Shown here: positions 1-10,300 of the stretch, piece after piece
Position numbering within the stretch: position 1 is the first letter of the stretch
How the letters are laid out: the number at the start of each line of letters is the position of its first letter
Assembly: GCA_018304425.1 (NCBI GenBank)
Contig: JAGVWE010000004.1
Coordinates: forward strand, 254,121-318,120
Origin: Candidatus Iainarchaeum sp.
Lineage (GTDB): Archaea > Iainarchaeota > Iainarchaeia > Iainarchaeales > UBA10219
Length of the DNA stretch: 64,000 bases
Direction: 5' to 3'
Program-made: the position numbers and the translations under genes
The notes under the pieces: generated by a model
Told to the model about the DNA's origin: nothing
Databases searched by the model: none
What the model saw: the letters and a program-made list of their open reading frames with translations, nothing else

Positions 1-3000
1 TCCACGCGCACGCGGATGTTTTTCAGCAACTGTTCTTGTTTCTCGTTCTGGGCCTTGGACTTCACGACCACGCCGTACTGGCCGGGAACCTCTTCACCGG
101 CGAAGACCTGCACCTGCTGCGAGCCATCGCCGTCCAACACGAATTCCTTGACGGAGAGTTCGAGGTCGGACTTCAACTCGAAGCCGGTTTTCCCGCCGCA
201 CTTCTTCGTGTTAATCGTGAAGGAGGCGTTGCCTTTCTCGGGCATGGCGATGAGGTGCCGGTCGAAGCTCACGCAGTCCTTGATGTTCACGATGTTGATT
301 TGCGTGCCCAGCTTGGATTCCAGCAACTGGTCCTTGTCTTCCTTGGGGTTGCGCGCCGAAAAGGAGACGTCGGCCTTTGCCTCGCCCATGGTGCCGCCGT
401 AGGGCGTGAAGGTCAAAATCGCGTTCAGCGTTTCCCCGGCCTTCACTTCGCTGACGATGGCCCGGCTGTACGCGGAGCGCAACTCGACTTCGGTCTGGCC
501 AATGGTGACCCGGTACTCGCCCAACTGGTTGCCTTGGAAGGCGAGCTGGGCTTCGAGCCTGCGCAGGGGCACGGGCTGGCCGTTAATCGTGCAATTGTTC
601 TGGATCTGGAACTCGACGTTCACGGGGTTGCCTTCGGTGGTTGTCTCCCACTTGTTGCGGGTCAGGGTCAGGCAACCCGGGCTGTCAACATCGCCGGACA
701 AGCCGATGCCGATTCTGGCCGGTATTTCGAACACCCATTCCTGGCCAAAGTTGGTCACGGTCACCAGGAACTTGCCGTCCAAGTCCACGCGGTCGGTCAA
801 GGCCTTGCCGTCATCGCTTAAGAACACCCGGAGGGTGCCGTCCAGGGTCTGGCCCGGCTGGATGACGTAGTTATTGTAGTTCGAGACCAGCCAGTTCCTC
901 GTCTGCTGCTCGTCCAAGAGGTTCTTGAAGTTGCCCACCAACTCGATGGACAGCACTTTCAAGGGGAAGTTGGCCACGTTCTTGGCGTGGAAGCCGGTCT
1001 CGGCTTCGGGCTTGGACTTCGCGTTCAGGCTCATGCCCAACTGGTTGGGCTGGATTTCCAGGATGTTGGAGGTAACGGTTATCTCGGCTTCCTCTTGGTC
1101 GAACTTTTCCTTCTCGCATTGGAGCACGAGTTGCACGCCCGGCAACTGCGCGGGCACGCGAATCACGGCCCTTCCCTTGGAATCGGTTTTCGCCTTGACG
1201 ATGACGTTGCCCCGCTTGTCTTCCAGGCGGCAGGTGGCGTTGTCCACTTCGAGGTTGGTGCCGGAGTCGACGAGGTTGAAGACCAGGTCGTTTTCGATGC
1301 CGGAGGACAGCGTGCTCCGCTCTAACTGGATGAGCAGCTGCTTGGAGGCCGCCACCGCGACGTTGATGAACCGGTCGAAGGCAATCTGCTGGTCGGACAC
1401 CAGGCGGAAGTTGATGACCCCGTTGATGGCGCGCTGGGTGGCGAACCGGAACCGGCCCGTTATCCGCTTGTTGGGGGCCAGGTTGCCGACGTCCAGCCGG
1501 GGGAACTCGGGGCCGTTGACGTTGCCCACGCGCGGCCTCCCGTCCGCGTCGTTGACCGTGTAGTCCAGGAAGATGAGCGACAGGTCGGGGTTGGTTACGC
1601 GGAGGTTGGCGTTGGTGTGGTACAAGGCCTTCGAGTTGTTGGTGAGCGTGAAAATCATCTCGTATTCCGTGAACACCTGGGCCTGGTAGGTGTCGGTTAC
1701 GTTCTCCAAGAGGTCTTCCTGGAGGTTCCGGATGGACGCGTCAAAGCAGAAGTCCTGGTCGCAGAGGGTGCTGGCCCCGACTTGGTAGGTCTGCTTGTAG
1801 GCGTTGTCATACAATTCCGTGGTCTCGATGAAGTCATCCGCCGGGTCCCTGACCACGACCCCGTCAACGGCCCAGGCCCGGTAATAGACGTTCAATTCGT
1901 CGCCCACGGAAGCCGTTTTCCGCACCTGCACCGTGGCCTCCAACTCGTAGATGCCGGGCTTGGGGTTCCGCCAGTAGGCGTTCAGCCACTTCGCGTCCCC
2001 GTTCGTGTAATCGTAGCCGGACTCGTCGAGGCCGCTGCGCTCGTCGAAGGCCGTTGACTTGATGAGGCTCGCGCCCGGGGCATTGACTCCCTTGAGGTAG
2101 AGGTCATCCTTTTCCATGATGAGGTCGTCGCCGGTGCGGATGTGGAGGCCGGCCTCCTTGTAGGGGAGCGCATCCGGCAGCCTCAACTGCCACCTCCCCG
2201 TGTACTCTTCGCCGGCCGCCAGGTTGGTGGCCAGCCTTTCTCCCTTGAACAAGCCCAGGAACTTGACTTCGGCCGGCCGGTCGATGATGCTGGGTTCGAG
2301 GACCGCGGTGAAACCCGTGTACCCGCTGGCCTGGATTTTCCGGCTCGGCGAAACATACGTTGAATAACCGTCCTTGGCCGCGCTTACATAGACTTCCTTG
2401 TCGGCCTTGGTTTCAATGGAGAACGAGCCGTTCGCGTCCGTGTACGAGGCGCCGATTTTGCCGTTGGTCAGCGTGCTGTACACCGTCACCAGGGCAAAGG
2501 GAATGGCCTTGTTGTCCTTGTTGACCGCGTTCACGTAGAGGGTGCCCTTGCCCACCTGCATGGCCACCGTCACGTCAATGCCTCCACCGCTAGTGGTTCC
2601 GCCCCCGAACCGGAAGTCGTTGCTCCGGCCGGCGCCGAACTCGCGGAAGGCAAACGCGTAGTACAAGCCGGGTTTCACGCCCGCGAACCTTGCCAAACCG
2701 TTGGCGTCCGAGGTCTCGCTTTCATAGCCGGCCACGAAATTGGTTTCCGGCACGTACAAGGCCACGCTGGCATTGTCCACCGGGCTCCCGTCCTCGTCCA
2801 AAACCTGCACGGACAGCAACCCGCACTTCTGGGCCGAGCACTTTTCCAACGCGATTTCGGGGGTGTTCGCGGAAATCCGCGCGCTCGCCACTTTTTCGAG
2901 GACATAGCCTGCGGCTTCCACGGTCACCCGGTAGTCCACGTCGTCCGAGACGTTGAACACCACGACGCCGTCCGCACCCGTTTCAAGGGACTTGAATTCG

Positions 3001-4115
3001 CTGTCATCCGCGGCCAGCCTCAAGGTCACCCGCGCGCCGGCAAGGGCCTGGCGCGTGGCCTTGTCCACGATTTTGAACGCGATTTTTCCCTTCACGTTCG
3101 AGGTCAGCTCGAGGTTGACGGTCGCGCTCTGCCCGGCGTACACCGTTATGCGCTCGGATTGCCGCAAGCCATAGTTGCCGGTGGAGTCATAGGCTTTCAC
3201 GAGGTAACTGCCCTGGGGCTTGTTGAACACGGCCTGGCCGTCATAAGCAACCGTCGAGTCCACGGGCCCGACTTCCGGGTTCGCCAGCAGGTCCTCGTAG
3301 CGGAACAAGTCCACGTCCACGCCGCTCAGGGGCTGGCCCCGCGCGGAAACGTTGACGATGATCCGGCCGGCTTCGGCCACCACGCCTTCGAGGTAAACGG
3401 TTTTCACGTCCGAGTCCACGCTCACCGAGGCCAGGTTGGCCCACCGCTCGGAGTCGGAGATCGTTGCAATCAATTGCCCGCAGCCGGCGGGTTCTTCCAC
3501 GACGGCTTTCCCGTTGGAGACGACCATGGCGTCAGGCGCCTTCACGTAGGGGCTCTTGCACCGGAATTCCACGCGCAGTTCATCCGTAATCGGCTGGCCC
3601 AACTCGTTGAGGAACCGCAGGGTGCGCGTGCTCGCGCTCCCCGCCGCTGCCCCGCTTTTTTCGAGGGCAATGGTCTCGGTTTGCTCGTCCGCCGTGGCCT
3701 CCACGGACTTGGTCTGGCTCTTGTAGCCCTCGCCTCCCACGGTCAGGGTGACCTTGCCGCCCTTCGGCACCCGCAACTGCACCTGGCCAAAGGCGTCCGT
3801 GGTCAGGGCCTCGGTTTTTCCGTCCGAGTAGGAGACGCTGACCAGCATGTTGGGCAAGCCAATGTCCTCCGTGTCCAGCACCCGCACCGTGAGGCTGGTG
3901 TTGAAGCCCTGGAAGGCCATCGTGAAAGCGAAGTTGGCGGCCACGGCCAGCGCCACCAGGAACAGCAGGGCCATGATGGGGAAGCTGGGCAGGATGCGGT
4001 CAATGGGGTCAATGATTTTGTAGACCGGGATGACCTTGTCTATCTTGTCGAGTAATGCGTAGTAGCCGTCCTCGAGCTGGAAATAAAACTCTTTCAATCC
4101 ATCCAGGAAACCCAT
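1..4115 (-). CDS. Giant surface protein A (C-terminal part outside window)
   Basis: The frame is open from the ATG at 4115 to the window start, about 1371 residues, so the carboxyl end is missing. The N-terminus has a short cytoplasmic stretch with IPVYKIIDPID and LPSFPI followed by one hydrophobic anchor (about residues 47-68); the rest should lie outside the cell. It holds successive beta-rich repeats of the carboxypeptidase-regulatory/Ig type, each with an adjacent Gly-Asn or Asp-Gly turn, then a module with STLCDQDFC and later CLTLTR...NNCTINGQ, both matched in giants B and C. It starts 10 bases after the stop of B, so the two are probably one transcript. The family is an anchored surface protein or adhesin by architecture; ligand and function are unknown. 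Paralogy with B and C is seen directly; the surface location is inferred. Confidence 0.85.
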   Translation of the reverse strand, partial: MGFLDGLKEFYFQLEDGYYALLDKIDKVIPVYKIIDPIDRILPSFPIMALLFLVALAVAANFAFTMAFQGFNTSLTVRVLDTEDIGLPNMLVSVSYSDGKTEALTTDAFGQVQLRVPKGGKVTLTVGGEGYKSQTKSVEATADEQTETIALEKSGAAAGSASTRTLRFLNELGQPITDELRVEFRCKSPYVKAPDAMVVSNGKAVVEEPAGCGQLIATISDSERWANLASVSVDSDVKTVYLEGVVAEAGRIIVNVSARGQPLSGVDVDLFRYEDLLANPEVGPVDSTVAYDGQAVFNKPQGSYLVKAYDSTGNYGLRQSERITVYAGQSATVNLELTSNVKGKIAFKIVDKATRQALAGARVTLRLAADDSEFKSLETGADGVVVFNVSDDVDYRVTVEAAGYVLEKVASARISANTPEIALEKCSAQKCGLLSVQVLDEDGSPVDNASVALYVPETNFVAGYESETSDANGLARFAGVKPGLYYAFAFREFGAGRSNDFRFGGGTTSGGGIDVTVAMQVGKGTLYVNAVNKDNKAIPFALVTVYSTLTNGKIGASYTDANGSFSIETKADKEVYVSAAKDGYSTYVSPSRKIQASGYTGFTAVLEPSIIDRPAEVKFLGLFKGERLATNLAAGEEYTGRWQLRLPDALPYKEAGLHIRTGDDLIMEKDDLYLKGVNAPGASLIKSTAFDERSGLDESGYDYTNGDAKWLNAYWRNPKPGIYELEATVQVRKTASVGDELNVYYRAWAVDGVVVRDPADDFIETTELYDNAYKQTYQVGASTLCDQDFCFDASIRNLQEDLLENVTDTYQAQVFTEYEMIFTLTNNSKALYHTNANLRVTNPDLSLIFLDYTVNDADGRPRVGNVNGPEFPRLDVGNLAPNKRITGRFRFATQRAINGVINFRLVSDQQIAFDRFINVAVAASKQLLIQLERSTLSSGIENDLVFNLVDSGTNLEVDNATCRLEDKRGNVIVKAKTDSKGRAVIRVPAQLPGVQLVLQCEKEKFDQEEAEITVTSNILEIQPNQLGMSLNAKSKPEAETGFHAKNVANFPLKVLSIELVGNFKNLLDEQQTRNWLVSNYNNYVIQPGQTLDGTLRVFLSDDGKALTDRVDLDGKFLVTVTNFGQEWVFEIPARIGIGLSGDVDSPGCLTLTRNKWETTTEGNPVNVEFQIQNNCTINGQPVPLRRLEAQLAFQGNQLGEYRVTIGQTEVELRSAYSRAIVSEVKAGETLNAILTFTPYGGTMGEAKADVSFSARNPKEDKDQLLESKLGTQINIVNIKDCVSFDRHLIAMPEKGNASFTINTKKCGGKTGFELKSDLELSVKEFVLDGDGSQQVQVFAGEEVPGQYGVVVKSKAQNEKQEQLLKNIRVRV

Positions 4116-4125
4116 GTTCTCGACC

Positions 4126-4380
4126 CTAGTTTGCGGTAAGCGTTGCCTTCATTCCCCCGTGGATGCTGCAGCTGGCCTCGTGTTGGCCGGCGGGCAGCGT
4201 CACGCTCATGGACTGTGAAGCGCCCTTTTCGAGGATGACTTCACTGCCCCCTATGGCGAACGTATGCTTATTATTCCCGTTATTGGTGATATTAAACCTA
4301 ACCGTTCCCGCGTTCACCGTGGACGGGCTCAAGGCAATGGCGTTGTCGGTCAAAGTGGCGGTTACTTCCTGGACCTGCGC
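4126..4380 (-). other. Cupredoxin domain (type 1 copper site) of giant B
   Basis: The last ~80 residues of giant B form a plastocyanin/amicyanin-like fold by pattern: NAGTVRFNITNNGN, then KHTFAI with the first His ligand, then a Gly/Ser linker, VTLPAGQHEASC and CSIHGGM. The spacing C-x2-H-x2-M equals that of amicyanin. All four ligands are present, so the site should be functional. Such domains usually carry electrons between periplasmic or extracellular partners; no obvious partner oxidase is in this window. Confidence 0.8.
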
Positions 4381-7300
4381 GGGCTGCGGGGGCTTTGGCT
4401 GCGCCGCCGTCCCCTGCTCGGTTTGCTTCAGCAGTTCCGCCTGGTTCCAGTAGAGGTTCATGCCGGGCCCCTTGACTTCCGAGCCCACTTTCACGGTCTG
4501 GTCTTCCTTCATTTCCACGCAGACCCTGCCCTGGCCCAGGAGCTTCACGAGGTTCTCGAACGTGTAATCCGAGTTCAGCCGCTCGCCGCGCTGGTTGAGG
4601 GTAATCGCTTGCTCGCCTTCAATGGACTTGGCCTGGCCCTCGTCCCAGGCCGTGAGCTTGAACTTGTCCTTGCCGCAGTACACCTGGAGTTCGCTGGCCG
4701 TTACCTCTCCCGAGCGCGTGGGCACGAAGGTTACCGCCTTCAACACGGCCCGTCCATTCTTTGGCTGGTCGTCGAACATGACGGCATGGTACTTGTCGCT
4801 GCCCTTGCCCTTGCACAGCCGGCCCACGGCTTCCACGGTTTCCAGGAACTTGCCGGTCTTCCCGGTGATGGTGTTTGCACTGGCTTCCCACTTGATGAAC
4901 TCGTTGCCGGGCGTGGCTCCCTTGACGTTGAACTGGTAGATGAGGCCGGCCGGGGTGAACAAGTCCTTGCTGGTTTTCTCGACTTCCAACTGCAGGGGCA
5001 CGGGATCCGAGGGCTGGTAGATTAGCGCGCCGGGCACGTACTGGTCGTTGACTTTGCCGGTCGGCAGCACCAGGCTCAAGATTTTTCCAGTCTTGGTGTC
5101 GTCATAGCGGTTCACGTAATCGAACAACACGTGCCGGTAACCAGGTTTGTCGCCGCCAATGGCTTTCGCGACCCTGGCGCTCTCGCTGTCGGCGTAGGAG
5201 AAGAACATCTTGTCCTGCTCACCCGAATCCACCTTGTACGTGGTGCCATAGCCTTCCCGCAGCAACTCCGCACCCTTCAACCCGACCAGGTTGTCCAAGG
5301 GCAAGCCGAACAAGGGGTTCGAGGCAAACCGTTCGCGGATGGCCTTGAGGGGCTTCTCGAATTTCATGCGCACGATAACCATCCCGTCCCGGTACACCTG
5401 GAGCCTGACCCGGTACAAGCCACTATCGAACTTCGTGATTTGCTTGGGGTTCTTCTCGCATTCCTCGGAGTCGTCGCAGAACAGCCATTCCTTGAAGGGC
5501 TTCAACTCGCCCTTGGTGCCGCCGGCCGTCTTGCCCAGCTTGTCCTTGAAGGCTTCCTGGAAGTCGTCCTTGAAGTCGCTGCTCAACCCGTCCTCTTTCA
5601 GGTACGCGTTGAACTCGATGTTGTCCTTGTACAGCTTGTAAATGCCTTCCGAAGCGAACTTGTACCGGTCCTTGTAAGCGCTGACTTCCGCGACCCGGTC
5701 CAGGGAACCATCCCGCATGAGCTTCAGCTTTTCTTCTTCGGTCAAGCCCAGCTTGTCGCGGATGCCCACCCGGAACTCCATGGAGTCCTTCAAGAGGTTC
5801 AAGGCCTTCAAGGTGAGGGCCTTCTGTTCCGCGGCCGGCCTGGACTTGAAGGTGTCGAACACGAAGGACTCCGGGTTCGGCAGGCTGGCAACCGTTTGCT
5901 GGAACCGCTGGTATTCTTCGAGCGTCAACAAGTAGAAGCCGCCCTCGACGTCCACTCCATTGTAGGAGCCGGTGAACGAGTAACCCGTTTCCTCGAACGA
6001 GTGCGCGCCCAACTGCTTGAGCACGGCCTGGTACTCGGCGGGCGTGATTTTCAAGCCAATGGCTTTCGTGGGCGCGAACGGAATCTGGATGACCATGTCC
6101 CGCTGGATGTTCTGGAACTCGTCCAGCAGCAACCGGTTCGCCATGATTTCCCTCGTGCGGTCGACCAGGTTCTTGGCCTTGGCCGGGTCCCTCAGGCTTT
6201 CAATGGGGGCCTTTGCGGCCTGCAAGAACTGCAAGGCCAGCTGCTCCATGCGCGTGGTCAGCACGCCCAGGCTCTCGCCCCGCAGCAGGACGTTGTCCTG
6301 GGTGCCATCCCTTCCCACGAAGTAGAGCCTGTTCTGCATCGGGCTCTTGGAATCCTTGTCCACGCCCTTGAGGGTAACCGCCTTGATGAGGTGCTTGTAC
6401 AAGTACAGGGAACTAATCCGTTCGCCCAACGCGTTCTCTTTGGGCAGGTTCTTCATGGCCTCGCTGACCAGGGAAGCCTTTTGCGCCACGGACTCGCCGA
6501 ACTGCACGGCGTCGCAGAACTTATAATTGGTTTCATCCGGCTTGGCCTTGCCCAGCTTTCCATCGGCTCCCGCCTCGTACTCGTACTGGCCGCACGTGAA
6601 GGGGTTCACGCCCTCCTTTTTCTCGCCGCCCCACCGCCAGTCGAACAACAGCTTGTCAAACCCGTAATCGGTTACCACGCCCTGGCCTGACTTGCCGTTC
6701 TCGCACGCGAACTGGTCGGTTGCCTTGACCTGCACCTTCCTCGGCTCGCCTTGGTTGATGCAGAAGTTCAGGGGCAGGATGACATTGCCCCGCTTGCCGT
6801 TGATGGCCCTTTCCACGGTTACCGTCACGGTCTCCGAGAACTTCGTGGCCCGGCCGTTCCAGCCCCCGGCCTCGTTGTCCTCGCTCGCGTCCACCCGCAT
6901 GATAATGTCGTGGCCGCCCTTCGGCATTTCGCCGCCCAACAGGCCGCCCAACGTGAAGATGGTCTGGCCCAGCGAGCGCAGGTTCTCTTCCAAGGAATAG
7001 CGGTTGATTTCAAAGCTCACCACGACGCCGTTCTTCTCGATGCGGTTGTCCTTGACCTGGATGCCGGTGATGCGGTCCATTCTCCCGCAGCCGCCGACTT
7101 CGCCTCCCGGGGTCTGCTTTGCGAACCGGAAGAAGGGCATCGGCATGTCCTTGGCCGTGTCGTACACGTACACCCCGCCGTTCTTTTCCAGGAGGTCAGC
7201 GGGAATGCAGTCGTTTTCGGTGCCCTTAAAGGTGTGGTTGCTCAGCTTGAAGGCGTCCGGGTTCAGGCAGGACTGGGGCGTCGCGTTGGGGTCTCCATAA

Positions 7301-10300
7301 CTCATCCAGCGCTCCGCGAACTCGCCCAATGCGAGCAGGTCCTGGATGGTGACGTGGAAGACCCTGGAAGACCTGGAGCCCAGCCGGTTCGAGAAGAACA
7401 CGACCAGGTCGGTGGGCGCGTTCACCCGGTAATAGCCGGCCGTGGCGAAGTAGCTGAGGTTGCCCAGCTTGGCCATGGGGCTGCCCTCGAAGGGGAAGGG
7501 CGGGGCGTTGTTCTGGTACTGCTGGGTGTTGGGAATCAAGTCAAAGGAAACGATTTGCGTGACCTTGCCCGTGGACTTGGTTTCAAGCCGCTCGCCTTTC
7601 ACGCTCCACGACAAAATCATGTCCCGGTTCGAGAAGCTGATGGACGAGGGCACGGGCTCCACGCGGATGCCTTCCGCGTAACACTTGTTGATGACCTCGA
7701 GTTTCTTGGGCTTGCCCACGAAGTTCTGCAGGCTGATGGTGCCGGCAGGGTCGATGTCGATGCAGTCGGAGTAGCTGCGGCTGAACTCGTTGTCCACCGT
7801 CACGGTGATGGTGCGCAGCGGCACGGAGGGCTCCTTCGAGTTCTTGAGCTTGCCCCTGGCCTCCACCGAGTAGTTGCCCAGCACGTAGGACGACTGCACG
7901 GAAACGGTTTGCTCGCTGTTGGGTTCGAGAACAACCGACCGCTGGGGGCTCACGAGCAGCCCGGCCTCGGGGTTGAAGTCGATGACCACCGCGGAAGCGC
8001 AGTTGTTTTTCACGCCGAAGTTGCTGCTGTTCCCCTTGGTCTGGCCCGTGGCCTGGCCGCCGTACACGTCGTAGTTGTAGTTGGGCGCGCGGTAGTCCGA
8101 GTACGGGTAAGCGCGGAGGTTGGCCGGGTAACTCGAATACTGGGAGTTATAGGTGGCCTGGTTATAGGGCTGGTTGTAGTAGCCGTAATTCGGGTTGTTG
8201 ACCTGGTCGGGGTAGTTCTGGGGATAGGGCTGCCGCGTGCCCGGGTCAATGGGCACGCCTTGCTCGTTCACCACGTACTGGGAGCTGGACACCGGCACGT
8301 TGGATTGCGGGTTCTGGTAACCGGAAAACGGCTGCGTGACCCCCGTGCTATACCCGTAGGAATTCCGGTACGCGTCGGGGATGGCGTAATTGAAGGGGTC
8401 ATACGTCGTGTTGGCATTGTATTGCCCGTAGCCGAGGTTGAAGGGGTTCGAGGAAACGACCAGCTTGTCGGCTCCAATGAATTCAACGCATTGCACGAGG
8501 TCGTTGATGCGGACCAGGGCCCGCACGTTCTGCGTCAGCCGTTCCTGGCCCGAAGCCGTGTTATGCGCCGCCGTGAACACGAGGGTCGGCTTCGACTCGC
8601 CGGAAGAAACCTCGGCCGGCTTGAATTCCAGGGTAAGCGGCACTTCCGCGTTCTCGGCCAACACGTTCAAGGCCTTGGCCGGCTGGTTGGTCAAGCGCAC
8701 CCGGTTCGCGCCGCCCTCGGAGGCGTCCACCGAGAGGAAGAACTCCCCCAAGGGGTTCTTGTTGGCTTCCACGACCTTGACTTCAACATTCGTCAAGGGA
8801 ATGGCCTGGCCGTTCACCGCACAGTTGTTTTTGAGCGTCAATTCATAGGTTTTCACGCCGGCGTTCGTGGAAATCTCGAGGTCCTGGGGGAAGACGCTGA
8901 AGCAGCCGGCCTCATCCACTTCGTCGCCGAACCCGATGCGCAACTCGACGGGGATGCTGGCCGTCCACTGCCGGTTGAACTCCCGGTTGGACACCACGAC
9001 GTCCAGGCTCCCGGAAACCTTCTTGGGCTCCAGGATGCGCGCAGCCGCGGGCGTCAAGCCGATGACGAACTGCAGGTTCTGGTCGCTGTTGGTGGGAAGC
9101 TCGGTGCCCGCATAGCTGTCCGCGAAAGTGAATTTGAAGAACTCCTTGAAGGCCGTGCTCTCCCGGACTTCTTCGACGACGAGGGGGATTTCGGTCTGGT
9201 TGCCGAGGAAGAGGGAGTGCTCTTTTTCGGGGTTCGAGCCGATGACCAGCAAGTCCTTTATCTGCCCGGGCCGCACCGTGAGGATGTTCTCCGAAACCGT
9301 GATGACCCTTTCCGTGGACCTATACCCCGGCTTTTCCACCAAAACCGTTATCTTGGAGCCGGCCCCGGTGGGGGTCAACTGGTAGACGAAGATGCCTTCC
9401 GAGTTCGTCTTCCCGCTGACGAGGGTAACGTCATTGCGCCGGATGGTCACGGTGGCATCCGAAATCGTGTTGTCGGTTCCCTTTTCCGTGACCTTGATGA
9501 GGAGGTTGTTGTTGATGAAGGGCACGATGATTTTCGGCAGCACTTCCAGCTCCATTTCGGCGGCGGCCAGGACGTTCAGCCTGATCCTCCGCTCGAACAC
9601 CCTCTGCCCCTGGGACACCAGCGAGACCACGACATCCGTTACCCCCTCGCGCTTGGTCCGGAGTTTCACGCTGCCGAACACGTCGTCGTCCCTTCCCATG
9701 TTCCCCACGGGAACCACCAGCTGCGAGCCGTCCAGGGTGCCCTTCTTCTCCATGCCCGAGACGTCCGTGACGCTGTACTCCGAGAACGAGACCGCGGAGG
9801 CCGCGTTCTCCACGTGGAGTTCCGTGCTGTTGAACTGCCGGTCCGAAATGCTGGTGACCGTGAAGCTCAGCTTGTAACTGCTCTGGATCCTGGCGGGATA
9901 GTCTTCGAGGACCGCCGTCTGGATGCCCGTGCCCAAATCCTCCAAGCCAAAGGTATAGCAGAAGGCGTCATCGCACAACGTGCTGGGGCCCGCGCTGAAC
10001 GACCGGGTCTTCGTGTTCGCGTAGAGGTCATACCTTCCCGCGACCGACACCTTGCTGCCCAGGATGTTGTCGGCCGGGAACCGGATGAAGCCTCCCCCAG
10101 TCTTGGCCCAGCCCCGGTAATGCAGGGGCAATACCGTGCCGAGGGGCACGGTGTCCCGCACCATCACGTCGGCTTCGGCCTCGTAAATGCCGCCCATCGC
10201 GTTGGGGAACACGATGTTCGCCCACTTCCCGTTGCCGGTGGTAAGGCGCGTGGAGTCAATCGAGTACCCGTCGTAGGGCGTGAACGACTGCCCCCTCGTA

